Positions 50,110 to 59,987 of a stretch of DNA of 64,000 nt are shown in pieces. The position numbers and the translations under genes were made by a program. Source of the stretch: Actinomadura litoris (GTDB lineage Bacteria; Actinomycetota; Actinomycetes; Streptosporangiales; Streptosporangiaceae); contig NZ_WOFH01000001.1 in assembly GCF_009733595.1 (NCBI RefSeq), forward strand, positions 124,001-188,000, written 5' to 3'. Every line of letters starts with the position of its first letter. Positions within the stretch are counted from its first letter, which is position 1. Below the pieces are notes generated by a model. The model ran no database searches and was not told the origin of the DNA. It saw only the letters and a program-made list of their open reading frames with translations.

Positions 50110-51278
50110 GGGACCTCCACGGCGAGCGCGGTCGGGCCGCCCGGGGGGCTCGTGAGGCGGAGCGTCCCGTCGAGCGCCGCCACCCGGCGGCGGATCCCGG
50201 CGAGGCCGGTGCCGCGCGCCTCGTCCGCGCCGCCCGCGCCGTCGTCGGCGACGAGGATCGACAGCCGGTCGCCCGCGCGCTCGACGCGCACCTGCGCCCG
50301 GGTGGCGCGGGCGTGTCTCGCGATGTTCGCGAGCGCCTCGGTGACGGCGAAGTAGGCCACGGTCTCGACGGCGGCCGGGACCGCGTCCAGCCGCCCGACG
50401 CTCAGCCGGGTCGGCACGGCGGAGTCGGCGGCCAGCGCCGCGAGCGCCCCGGCGAGGCCCCGGTCGGCGAGGATCGGCGGGTAGACGCCCCGCACGACGC
50501 CCCGCAGCTCGGCCATGGCCTCCTCGACGCCCTCGTGCGCGTCCCCCACCAGCACGGCCACGTCCTCGGGGGCGCCGGCGAGCGACTCGCGGGCGACGCC
50601 GAGCCGCACCGCGACCGCCACCAGCCGGGCCTGGACGCCGTCGTGCAGGTCCCGCTCGATCCGGCGCAGCTCGGCGGCGTGGGCGTCCAGGGCGTCCGCG
50701 CGGGTCCGGGTCAGCGTCTCCACCCGCGCGGACAACCGCTCCGACAGCCTCTCGGCGGGCGTCGGCGCCAGCAGCGCCAGGCAGAGCCGGGCATGGGCGC
50801 GCGCCAGCGGAGGGCCGCCCCACCACGCCACCGCGAGGAGCACGGCGGCCTGCGCGGGCGCGGCGGTCAGCGCGACCGTCCAGCCGTCCACCGGGACGTC
50901 CCCCTGGAGATGGGGCGGTGCGTCGGCCGGGAACGCCCACCAGGCCGTCATCGCCACCAGCGCCGTCACGATGTTGCCCACGCACAGCACCAGCGCGAGC
51001 CCGGAGGGAAGCGCGGTGCCGACGTGCGCGACCGGCCACAGCAGACCGCGCCGCAACGCCGGGCCGACGCGGGCCCTGGTCATCGGAGGGGTCATCGGAG
51101 GGGTCATCGGACGGGCGGGCACCGCGACGCCCAGCAGCCGCCCGGCGCGCCGCCGGTGCCGCTCCGCCCAGGCGCGCCCCTGCGCCGGGACGGCGAGCAG
51201 CGGCGCCCCGAGCACGGTGACGACGGCGGTGCCCAGCGCCCCGAACAGGTAGGCCGCGGCCGCCCACCGGTCGCGCAT
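50097..51278 (-). CDS. Sensor histidine kinase, HisKA_3 type
   Basis: A 393-residue kinase: membrane helices in the first 150 residues, a HisKA_3 dimerisation helix with the phospho-His in RRIERDLHDGVQARLVAV, and a HATPase_c with VTEALANIARHA and VADDGAGGADEARGTGLAGIRRR. A short in-frame repeat MTPPMTPPMT (15-bp DNA unit) lies between helices. ATG 51,278 follows GGAGG. Signal unknown; its membrane part suggests an envelope signal. Confidence 0.9.
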   Translation of the reverse strand: MRDRWAAAAYLFGALGTAVVTVLGAPLLAVPAQGRAWAERHRRRAGRLLGVAVPARPMTPPMTPPMTRARVGPALRRGLLWPVAHVGTALPSGLALVLCVGNIVTALVAMTAWWAFPADAPPHLQGDVPVDGWTVALTAAPAQAAVLLAVAWWGGPPLARAHARLCLALLAPTPAERLSERLSARVETLTRTRADALDAHAAELRRIERDLHDGVQARLVAVAVRLGVARESLAGAPEDVAVLVGDAHEGVEEAMAELRGVVRGVYPPILADRGLAGALAALAADSAVPTRLSVGRLDAVPAAVETVAYFAVTEALANIARHARATRAQVRVERAGDRLSILVADDGAGGADEARGTGLAGIRRRVAALDGTLRLTSPPGGPTALAVEVPCGS

Positions 51279-51333
51279 GTCCACTCCCTCCCGTCGCCGA
51301 GCCCTCAGTATCCGGGCGCCGCGCACGGCGGGC

Positions 51334-51351
51334 ACTACAGCTAGCTGTAGT
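51334..51351. promoter_or_regulatory. 18-bp perfect palindrome between kinase and hydrolase genes
   Basis: ACTACAGCTAGCTGTAGT is fully self-complementary and lies in the 131-bp divergent gap, 58 bp before the hydrolase start and 55 bp before the kinase start. NarL-type regulators bind such short inverted repeats, so both autoregulation and control of the hydrolase are plausible. Confidence 0.7.
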
Positions 51352-51409
51352 CACGACCCGCAGCGGGCTGCATTCTCGCGGCGGGCGTACGGACCTAGCG
51401 TCCCGGCCC

Positions 51410-52963
51410 ATGACATCGAGAACATTCACCCGCGCCCTGGCGCGACGGCTGGGCGCGCTGGTCGCGCTACCCGTCCTGGCGGCCTCGGGCACGGTCGCCG
51501 CAGCCGCAGGGCCCGGCCCCGGCCCCGGACTCGCCCGCTACTACGGCCAGCACGTCACCTGGACGAGCTGCCAGCAGGGCTCCGACGACGAGCAGGGCCG
51601 CGAGCTGGACCGGGCCGGGGCCCGCTGCGCGCGGATCACCGTCCCGCTGGACCACACGCGCCCCGGCGGCCGGACGATCACCATCGCGCTGTCCCGGATC
51701 GCCGCCACCGACCGGGACCACCGGGTCGGCGCGATGATGCTCAACGAGGGCGGCCCCGCCGAACCGACGCTCGGCATGCCGCTGGAGGCGCGCCGGTACA
51801 TGGGCGCGGTGGGCGCGCGATACGACCTGGTCGGGATGGACCCGCGCTTCGTCGGACGCAGCACGCCGCTCGACTGCGGATGGCCCGGCGGCATGTGGAT
51901 CCGCTCGGCGGGCTCCACCAGGGCCGCCTTCGACAGCCAGGTCGCCCTCCAGAAGGACCTGGCCGAACGCTGCGCGCGCAGCAGCGGCGACGTCCTGCCC
52001 TACGCCGACACCCGCGATACCGCCCGCGACATCGACATCGTCCGCGCGGTGCTCGGCGAGCGCCGCCTCTCCTACCTCGGCTACTCCTACGGCTCCTACC
52101 TCGGCGCCGTCTACGCGCAGATGTTCCCCGGGCGGACCGACCGGATGGTGCTCGACAGCCCCGGCGACCCGCGCGTGTGGGGTCCCCGGCTGACCGGCAC
52201 CGAGGGCCCCTCGGAACGGGCGCTGCGCGCGTGGGCGGCCTGGACGGCGGCGCGGCACGGCGAGTACGGCCTCGGCCGGACGCGGGCCGCCGTGCTCGGC
52301 ACCGTCGCGCGGATCGTCCGGGCCTCGGCGGCGCGCCCGCTGCGCGTCGGCCGGTACACGGTCGACGAGCACCTCGTCCCGTACCTGGTCTACGGCGGTG
52401 TCGGCAACGACCGCGACGAGGCGCGGGCCTCGTTCGCCTCCAGCGTGAAAGTCCTGGACGCGGCGGCGCGCGGCGAAGAGGCCACGCCCACACCCGAGCT
52501 GGAGGGCGCGCTGCGGTTCAATCTGAGCGGCGGGAGCTCCGCGCTCGTCAGCCCGGCGGCGGCGATCCTGTGCGGCGACCGGGCCGCCCCGCGCGACCCC
52601 GAGGTCTACTGGGGCGACGTCCAGCGCTCCCGGCGCCGCCATCCGCTCTTCGGGCCCATCACGAACAACATCGGGCCCTGCGCGTTCTGGCCCGCGCCGC
52701 CGCGCGAGCAGCCGACCGCGATCACGACCGGGGCGCCGGCGCTGCTCGTGTCCGCCACCGGCGACACCGCCACGACCTACCGGGGCGCGCTCGGGCTGCA
52801 CGGGCTGATGAGCGGATCCCGCCTGCTCACCCTGCGCGGGACCATCGCCCACGGCATCTACGGCGAGTACGGCGCCCCCTGCGTGGACGCCAAGGTGAAC
52901 GCCTACCTCGCGTCCGGGACGCTCCCCTCTCGGAACCCCACATGCGCGCCGGGCCGGAGGTGA
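51410..52963 (+). CDS. Secreted alpha/beta-hydrolase, TAP-like peptidase
   Basis: A 517-residue protein with an N-terminal signal (ARRLGALVALPVLAASGTVAAAAG). The hydrolase domain contains the oxyanion loop LNEGGPAEPT, the elbow GYSYGSYLG (Ser226) and the C-terminal TAP-like domain with the Asp in SATGDTATTY and His in IAHGIYG. It resembles the SlpD/SlpE and tripeptidyl aminopeptidases of streptomycetes. It should cleave short peptides or amides outside the cell. Divergent from the two-component system and probably controlled by it. Confidence 0.87.
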   Translation: MTSRTFTRALARRLGALVALPVLAASGTVAAAAGPGPGPGLARYYGQHVTWTSCQQGSDDEQGRELDRAGARCARITVPLDHTRPGGRTITIALSRIAATDRDHRVGAMMLNEGGPAEPTLGMPLEARRYMGAVGARYDLVGMDPRFVGRSTPLDCGWPGGMWIRSAGSTRAAFDSQVALQKDLAERCARSSGDVLPYADTRDTARDIDIVRAVLGERRLSYLGYSYGSYLGAVYAQMFPGRTDRMVLDSPGDPRVWGPRLTGTEGPSERALRAWAAWTAARHGEYGLGRTRAAVLGTVARIVRASAARPLRVGRYTVDEHLVPYLVYGGVGNDRDEARASFASSVKVLDAAARGEEATPTPELEGALRFNLSGGSSALVSPAAAILCGDRAAPRDPEVYWGDVQRSRRRHPLFGPITNNIGPCAFWPAPPREQPTAITTGAPALLVSATGDTATTYRGALGLHGLMSGSRLLTLRGTIAHGIYGEYGAPCVDAKVNAYLASGTLPSRNPTCAPGRR

Positions 52964-52967
52964 CGCG

Positions 52968-53261
52968 TCAGGCGTTCAGCAGAGGAACGATCTCCTCCAG
53001 GACGTAGGTGCCCGGGTCGCGACCCTTGAGCGGCGTCTCCAGCACGCGGACGCCGTGGGTCGCGGCCTGTTTCTTCAGCAGCGAGCGCGAGCCGGACTCG
53101 ACGCCGCCGCCGATCACCAGCAGGTCGACGTCGCCGCCGCCGAGATGCGCGATCGCGTCGGCGTCGACGGTGACGCCCGTCCCCTCGATGCCGTGCTCGC
53201 TCATGGCCTTGGTGACGGAGTCGACGATGGCGCGGCCTCGGCCGATGACCAGGACGGTCAT
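52968..53261 (-). CDS. Small Rossmann-like protein, unknown
   Basis: A 97-residue protein with a beta-alpha pattern (MTVLVIGRGRAIVDSVTKAM, then VDLLVIGGGVESGSRSLLKKQAA), like a truncated receiver or nucleotide-binding fold without the phosphoacceptor set. No family assigned. Its ATG overlaps the double-MarR stop (ATGA), so it is co-translated with the regulator. Converges with the hydrolase with a 4-bp gap. Confidence 0.68.
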   Translation of the reverse strand: MTVLVIGRGRAIVDSVTKAMSEHGIEGTGVTVDADAIAHLGGGDVDLLVIGGGVESGSRSLLKKQAATHGVRVLETPLKGRDPGTYVLEEIVPLLNA

Positions 53262-54163
53262 GGGGTCCTCCTCTGTGGCGTGGGAGCCTCGCTCGGAATG
53301 AGCGCGAGCAGGAGGCGGTTCAGCTCCGCGATCCGCTCCGCTCCGATCTCTATGACTAGTTCCCGTTGGAAGTCGTCCATATCGTCGCGGGCCTCGCGAT
53401 GGCGCCGCCGCCCGTCGGGGGTGATGAGCAGCAGGTGCTCCCGGCGGTCGTCGGGGTTGCGGTCGCGCCGGATCACCCCGGCCCGCTCCAGCTCGTCGAT
53501 CGACTGGATGATCGCCGGGCCGCTCACGCCCATCAGCCCGGCGAGCCGCTGCTGCGAGCAGGGCTCGGCGCTCGCCAGCGCGGTGAGCAGGCCGAAGTGG
53601 CGCGGCCGCAGGCCCCGCGAGGCGAGCCGCTGCTCGCCGCGCCGGCGGAGGCGGTGGTGGCAGCGGGCGATGAGGAACCCGGTGCGCGCCAGCAGTTCGG
53701 CGGGCAGCGCGTCCCGCAGGTCGGGGATCAGGTCGAGCAGGATCGGGACGAGGCGGGCCCGCTCGTCCGCCGACAGGCACGCGAACGCGGCCCGCTCGGC
53801 CTCGTCGGCCGCCGCGCGCAGCTCCTCGCACGCGCGCTCCCCGGCCTCGGTCGCCCGCAGCGCGTACCGGCGGCGGTCGGCGGGGTCCCGCTCGCGGACG
53901 ACGTAGCCGGGGGTTTCGAGGCCGTCCACGACCTTGACCATGTCGGTGCGGCTGATGTCGAGCAGCGCGCCCACCCGGGCCTGGGACAGGGGCCCGGCGT
54001 GGATCAGCAGGAGCAGCACGCCGATCTCGCGCGGATGCCGGCCGATGGGCATCGCGTCGGCGCCGTGGGCGTGCACATGGAGGAACGCGCGCTTCATCAG
54101 GTGCCCGGTGTAGCCGAGCAGACCCCGGTCGGAGCCCGGGGGGGTCATATCTTCACTGGTCAT
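53258..54163 (-). CDS. Regulator with two fused MarR domains
   Basis: A 301-residue protein with two complete MarR winged HTH units: domain 1 (about 20-145: LSQARVGALLDISRTDMVKVVDGLETPGYVVRERDPADRRRYAL) and domain 2 (about 155-285: CSQQRLAGLMGVSGPAIIQSIDELERAGVIRRDRNPDDRREHLLL). Normal MarR proteins are about 150 residues and dimerise, so this is a single-chain pseudo-dimer that could read an asymmetric operator. It is coupled to the 97-residue gene. Ligand and target unknown. Confidence 0.88.
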   Translation of the reverse strand: MTSEDMTPPGSDRGLLGYTGHLMKRAFLHVHAHGADAMPIGRHPREIGVLLLLIHAGPLSQARVGALLDISRTDMVKVVDGLETPGYVVRERDPADRRRYALRATEAGERACEELRAAADEAERAAFACLSADERARLVPILLDLIPDLRDALPAELLARTGFLIARCHHRLRRRGEQRLASRGLRPRHFGLLTALASAEPCSQQRLAGLMGVSGPAIIQSIDELERAGVIRRDRNPDDRREHLLLITPDGRRRHREARDDMDDFQRELVIEIGAERIAELNRLLLALIPSEAPTPQRRTP

Positions 54164-54317
54164 CAGTATAAGTCTAGCAAAGTTTACGGATGATTAAGCA
54201 TCTTGACGATTAACGAGCTGGACGCTACCTTGGTCTCCGTCGCACGAGCGAGGACTGGGGGCTCCATGTCCGATTTGTCGCAGTGTGTAGGGGGATCGAC
54301 GTCTCTATCGGAGACGT

Positions 54318-54377
54318 CGGATTCAGGGCCGGATTCCGCCCCGGATTCGGGGCCGGATTCAGAGCCGCATTCACGGG
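54318..54377. repeat. Five 12-bp tandem repeats
   Basis: Unit CGGATTC(A/C)GGGC-like occurs five times head to tail (54,318, 54,330, 54,342, 54,354, 54,366), the last more diverged. It lies in the stretch 54,180-54,538 that has no supported gene. A frame with Ser-Asp-Pro repeats crosses it, but no start or family supports it. Confidence 0.75.
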
Positions 54378-54538
54378 CGGCCACCCGCGGGTGGGCCGGT
54401 CCGCCGGGCCGAGCCCGCGCCGGGCTTTTCGCCGGGAACCGAAGCAGGTAATCCGCCGGCTCCCGGCGGGGGGGACGAGGGACGTGTGCGGTGCGGCCGG
54501 CGGGGCCGCCGCACCGCACACCTACGGGCGTCCGGCGG

Positions 54539-54730
54539 CTAGGCCGGACGCCGGCTTTCCCCTGCCCTCAGGTCGATGATTTCGTCGAGGTCGTACAGCG
54601 CCCTTCTCGTGGTGCCGTGCCGGGTGAGCTTGCGACGGCTCGCCCACTTCCTGATCGTGGCCTCGGAAACGCCCGCGGCGAGCGCGGCGAGTTCGGTCGG
54701 GACGAGGCGAGTCTGTGTTCGCGGCGTCAT
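54539..54730 (-). CDS. Small HTH (excisionase/MerR-like) DNA-binding protein
   Basis: A 63-residue protein: LVPTELAALAAGVSEATIRKWASRRKLTRHG is a helix-turn-helix of the MerR/excisionase type, followed by a wing with ALYDLDEIIDL. GGGGGG lies nine or so bases before the ATG. It overlaps the upstream zinc-cluster gene by ATGA. A regulatory partner of that protein is likely; function unknown. Confidence 0.78.
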   Translation of the reverse strand: MTPRTQTRLVPTELAALAAGVSEATIRKWASRRKLTRHGTTRRALYDLDEIIDLRAGESRRPA

Positions 54731-55392
54731 CCTGTTCCCCCCATAAGACCATCCCCCGGGTTTTCTCTCCGTCGTAGCTGATGCGCTAGGTCGAGCCATT
54801 GATGAGGACGCCAAACATGGCCCGCCGCGCACTTGACATCGCGTCCGCCGCGGCCGTCCCATTCGCGCGGAGACGCCATGATCTTCGCGTTGCAGCCGGG
54901 CCAGACGCATTCGCCGATCTCCAGCCGCCCGGCATCGGGCGTCGAGTCGCGGCCGACCCGCGCCACCGCGACGACCTCATTGGCGAATTCGACCGCCGCG
55001 GAATGCGCCAGCATCCAGTCGAGGTGGGTGAGGACGAACGCCGCCAGCGCGCGCGGCTCGCGCCGCTCGGGCCGGCAGACCCGGCGCTCGTCGGCGATCA
55101 GGGCCGCCCAGGACGCGAGCGTGGACAGGATCGCCGACCGCGCGGCGACGGCCCTGTCGTTGAGCGTTATCCCTGCTCGGCGGCTTCCCCTGCGGATCTG
55201 GCCGACCGGCGGGCCGGCGGTGTGGGCCAGTGCGGCAGCGCACTCGTCGAAGAGGTCGGGGAGCTGCTCGACGGCGCTGCGGGTGGATTCGTGACACGCG
55301 ACGCAGACCCGGCTTCCGGGCCGCGGGATCTGGCGCCGCCGCTGGGGTCGACGGTCGCCACAGCTAGGTCCGCCACAAAGAACTATGTCCAT
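54727..55392 (-). CDS. Cysteine-cluster protein coupled to the HTH gene, unknown
   Basis: A 221-residue protein. It begins with CGGPSC and has CVACH, then a helical middle (about 50-150), then GECVWPGCNAKIM and KCAAGHVW, which look like two zinc-ribbon knuckles. No family is assigned. The pair with a 63-residue HTH protein, with ATGA overlap, recurs in actinomycete genomes as hypothetical genes. The ATG at 55,392 is preferred; a GTG three codons before is open. Confidence 0.68.
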   Translation of the reverse strand: MDIVLCGGPSCGDRRPQRRRQIPRPGSRVCVACHESTRSAVEQLPDLFDECAAALAHTAGPPVGQIRRGSRRAGITLNDRAVAARSAILSTLASWAALIADERRVCRPERREPRALAAFVLTHLDWMLAHSAAVEFANEVVAVARVGRDSTPDAGRLEIGECVWPGCNAKIMASPREWDGRGGRDVKCAAGHVWRPHQWLDLAHQLRRRENPGDGLMGGTG

Positions 55393-56219
55393 TTTGATCA
55401 CCTGACAACTAAGGACCAGTCAACGGGCATGATGGGCGGGGACCATCGCGTTCATGCTCAGCACGACAGTGCAAGCGGTGCCCTCGGCACGCTTCCCTGT
55501 TTTCGCCGCCGGCGTCCGCCTGATCGGCGAAGAACCCTCACGGTGAGAGAATTAGTACGCTACGTCCCCGGATACAAGCCCACAGCCGTATAGCCCCCCG
55601 TCGTTAATCTCGCGTTCCGCATCGATCATTGCTCGCGGCTTCGCAGCGGCGGCCTGTCCTCCACCGCTTCCCGATCGAACGCTAAGGAACGGCCGCTGGA
55701 TCCGTCCAGTCTGTATACCAATCATTTCGTTGTCCACACCTGGACATGCCTCCCCGCTAACTCCTCTTGCCGTGGCGTCGTCTCAGGGGTTTCATTGCGC
55801 GGCCGCGCCCGCGCATTGATCATCAGTGCCCGCAGCGATCTTCAATCGCGCTTCAGACCACAATTTGTGAATGCCACCTCACGTTATGAAATGAGCTCTG
55901 ACCGGCCCGTCTTTCCAGCTCGGAGCCGATCAGTTTTCTGCCCGTTGACATCGGTCGACCGATGATGTCACGCTGATTCCGGCGGCAGAGCCATGCGCTC
56001 GGCCGAGACGGCACCGAGAGCCTCTCCCCCGCCCCGCACGGTCTCACTCCGTGATCGCATTCGTCCTCCACACCCCCGCGGGTCCGACCCGGCCGGCGTC
56101 CCCTCGACCATCGAGCGGGCCGCCCCCCGTCCGGCATCGTGCCCACCCCGCCGACGCACACGATCGACGCGCACGGCGCATCCATGTCGCTCCGGCGCGA
56201 GGTGGAGGAGACCGGGGAG
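55393..56219. other. Long intergenic region upstream of the polyketide-linked carboxylase
   Basis: About 830 bp without a supported gene, with AT-richer stretches at 55,380-55,430 and 55,850-55,940. It holds the promoter/palindrome listed at 55,945. The 16 codons directly before 56,220 form an open extension of the carboxylase frame without a ribosome site. Confidence 0.5.
55945..55964 (+). promoter_or_regulatory. -35 box overlapping a 16-bp palindrome
   Basis: TTGACA (55,945-55,950) overlaps CATCGGTCGACCGATG (55,949-55,964), a perfect palindrome. A bound dimer would block the promoter. It is the only strong operator-like element before the carboxylase-polyketide genes. Confidence 0.55.
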
Positions 56220-57848
56220 ATGGGTCCCGGAGCCTTGACAGTCCGCTCATTCGAGGAGTTGGCGACGTTGCTCACCCAGGGACAGACGGAGGATGACCTC
56301 GCGCGGGACGTGCGGCTGAACGAACTGCGCGCCCTCAAGGAGACCGTGCGCGAGGGGGCCGATCCGGAGGCCACCAGGCGCCAGCACGGCAAGGGCAAGC
56401 TCACCGCGCCCGAACGCATCGCGATGCTGCTCGACGAGGGCAGCTTCACCGAGATCGAGGGGCTGCGCAGGCACCGCGCCACCGGTTTCGGGATGGAGCG
56501 GCGCAGGCCGCACTCCGACGGTGTCATCACCGGCTGGGGCACGGTGTTCGGCCGCACCGTCTTCGTCTACGCGCACGACTTCCGGATCTTCGGCGGGGCG
56601 CTCGGCGAGGCGCACGCGGAGAAGATCCACAAGGTCATGGACATGGCGCTGGCGGCGGGCGCCCCGCTGGTCAGCCTCAACGACGGCGCGGGCGCCCGGA
56701 TCCAGGAGGGCGTCACCGCGCTCGCCGGCTACGGCGGCATCTTCACCCGCAACGTCCACGCGTCGGGGGTGATCCCGCAGATCAGCGTGATGCTCGGCCC
56801 GTGCGCGGGCGGGGCGGCCTACTCCCCCGCGCTCACCGACTTCGTCTTCATGGTGCGCGGGGTGTCGCGGATGTTCCTGACCGGGCCGGACGTCGTCCAG
56901 TCCGTCACCGGCGAGGAGGTCTCCCAGGAGACGCTCGGCGGCGCCGACATGCACGCGACGACGTCGGGGCTGTGCCACTTCGTCCACGACGACGAGGAGA
57001 GCTGCCTCACCGACGTCCGCTACCTGATCTCGCTGCTCCCCTCCAACAACCGGGAGATCGCGCCGGTGCGCGTCACCCACGACCCGGCCGACCGGCGCAC
57101 CGACGCGCTCGAACGCCTGGTGCCCGCCGAGCCCAACCGGTCCTACGACGTGCGCGACGTCCTGGAGGAGATCCTCGACCTCGGCGAGTACATCGAGGTC
57201 CAGACGCACTGGGCGGCGAACGTGGTCTGCGCCCTCGGCCTGCTGGACGGGCGGACGGTCGGCATCGTCGCCAACCAGCCCGCCGTCCTCGCCGGGGTCC
57301 TGGACCTCGACGCCAGCCAGAAGGCCGCCCGGTTCGTCCGGTTCTGCGATGCCTTCAACATCCCGCTCGTGACGCTGGTCGACGTCCCCGGCTTCCTGCC
57401 GGGCGTGGACCAGGAGCACGGCGGGGTGATCCGGCACGGCGCCAAGCTGCTGTACGCGTACTGCGAGGCGACGGTGCCGCGCGTCCAGGTCATCCTGCGC
57501 AAGGCGTACGGGGGCGCCTACATCGTCATGGACTCCCGCTCGGTCGGCACCGACCTGTCGCTGGCCTGGCCCGGCAACGAGATCGCGGTGATGGGCGCCG
57601 AGGGCGCCGCCAACGTGATCTTCCGGCGGGAGATCGCCGCCGCCCCGGACCCGGAGGAGGCCAGGAAGCAGAAGATCAAGGAGTACCGGGACGAGCTGAT
57701 GCACCCCTACTACGCCGCCGAGCGCGGGCTCGTGGACGACATCATCGAGCCGGGCGAGACGCGCGCCGCGCTCTGCGGGGCGTTCAGGATGCTGAGCGCG
57801 AAGCACGCCGTCCCGCCCACCCGCAAGCACGGCATCCCGCCCCAATGA
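56220..57848 (+). CDS. accD: Acyl-CoA carboxylase carboxyltransferase (beta) subunit
   Basis: A 542-residue protein of the propionyl/acetyl-CoA carboxylase beta family. HGKGKLTAPERIAMLLDEGSF, NDGAGARIQEGV, GPCAGGAAYSPALTDF and AYGGAYIVMDS are the family landmarks; the two crotonase-fold halves bind acyl-CoA and biotin. It carboxylates acetyl- or propionyl-CoA from carboxybiotin to give malonyl- or methylmalonyl-CoA, the polyketide building unit. ATG 56,220 follows GGAGGAG by eight bases. The epsilon subunit overlaps its stop. No biotin-carboxylase alpha gene is in the window, so it must come from elsewhere. Confidence 0.92.
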   Translation: MGPGALTVRSFEELATLLTQGQTEDDLARDVRLNELRALKETVREGADPEATRRQHGKGKLTAPERIAMLLDEGSFTEIEGLRRHRATGFGMERRRPHSDGVITGWGTVFGRTVFVYAHDFRIFGGALGEAHAEKIHKVMDMALAAGAPLVSLNDGAGARIQEGVTALAGYGGIFTRNVHASGVIPQISVMLGPCAGGAAYSPALTDFVFMVRGVSRMFLTGPDVVQSVTGEEVSQETLGGADMHATTSGLCHFVHDDEESCLTDVRYLISLLPSNNREIAPVRVTHDPADRRTDALERLVPAEPNRSYDVRDVLEEILDLGEYIEVQTHWAANVVCALGLLDGRTVGIVANQPAVLAGVLDLDASQKAARFVRFCDAFNIPLVTLVDVPGFLPGVDQEHGGVIRHGAKLLYAYCEATVPRVQVILRKAYGGAYIVMDSRSVGTDLSLAWPGNEIAVMGAEGAANVIFRREIAAAPDPEEARKQKIKEYRDELMHPYYAAERGLVDDIIEPGETRAALCGAFRMLSAKHAVPPTRKHGIPPQ

Positions 57849-58036
57849 GCGGCGTGCTGCAAGTGGCCGGCGGGCGCCTCGACCCCGCCGAGCTGGCCGG
57901 GCTGGTCCTGGCGCTCCACCTGGCGCGGCGGGCGGCCGCGGCCGCCGCCACCGCACCCGGTGGACGCAGCGTGCTGATCCCGCCGCCGTTCGTCCCGCCG
58001 CACAGCTGGACGCGCCGGGAGCCCGGCCGTCCCTGA
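57845..58036 (+). CDS. accE: Acyl-CoA carboxylase epsilon subunit
   Basis: A 63-residue protein starting in the ATGA overlap with the beta gene. LQVAGGRLDPAELAGLVLALHLARRAAAAA matches the short helix that epsilon subunits use to bind beta, and the Pro-rich tail ends SWTRREPGRP, close to the WxxxxRxxP end of the family. Actinobacterial carboxylases need epsilon for full activity. Its place shows the two subunits are made in step. Confidence 0.8.
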   Translation: MSGVLQVAGGRLDPAELAGLVLALHLARRAAAAAATAPGGRSVLIPPPFVPPHSWTRREPGRP

Positions 58037-58103
58037 CCGCCTCCACCGATGCTCCCGATGGTCACCCGCCACCAGTGAAACGCGAGGCGCGCGAGCGCCT
58101 TAC

Positions 58104-58134
58104 GAAGGCCGGACCCGTCCCGGGTCCGGCCTTC
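58104..58134 (+). terminator. Terminator after the carboxylase genes
   Basis: Thirteen-bp stem GAAGGCCGGACCC / GGGTCCGGCCTTC, 5-nt loop, followed by a pyrimidine-rich stretch. It ends the accD-accE transcript 38 bp before the hydroxylase gene, which must then use its own start of transcription or readthrough. Confidence 0.8.
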
Positions 58135-58171
58135 CTCATCTCATTCTTCCTTTCCCTATCAGGGAGGTTTG

Positions 58172-59629
<1,458 letters not shown>

Positions 59630-59660
59630 TCAGGACCCTCGCGAGCGAAGGAGAGATCCG

Positions 59661-59987
59661 ATGCACAGCACCCTCATCGTCGCCCGGATGGCACCCGAGT
59701 CCGAGGCGGAGGTCGCGGGGCTGTTCGGCGCGTTCGACAAGACCGAGATGCCCGGGCTGATGGGCACCCGCCGCCGCCAGCTCTTCCACTACCGGGGCCT
59801 GTACTTCCACGTGCAGGACTTCGCCGACGACCACGGTGGCGAGGCCATCGAACAGGCCAAGACCCATCCGCTGTTCGTGCAGGTCAGCGACGACCTCCGG
59901 GCGCACATCACCGCCTACGACCCCGCAACCTGGCGCTCGCCGTCCGACGCGATGGCGACCCGCTTCTACCACTGGTCCACGGAATGA
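59661..59987 (+). CDS. TcmI-type polyketide cyclase
   Basis: A 108-residue ferredoxin-like-fold protein of the TcmI/JadI/UrdF cyclase family. Shared points with TcmI are the GxRRRxLFHY strand ([18 protein letters not shown]), the [12 protein letters not shown] segment and the FYHWSTE ending. It directs a late ring closure of the aromatic polyketide. GAAGGAGAG precedes the ATG, and the stop overlaps the KS-alpha start. Confidence 0.88.
   Translation: MHSTLIVARMAPESEAEVAGLFGAFDKTEMPGLMGTRRRQLFHYRGLYFHVQDFADDHGGEAIEQAKTHPLFVQVSDDLRAHITAYDPATWRSPSDAMATRFYHWSTE

Noticed and set aside
55552..55737. Small minus-strand frame (61 codons)
   Set aside because: No ribosome site, no family, and composition differs from nearby genes.
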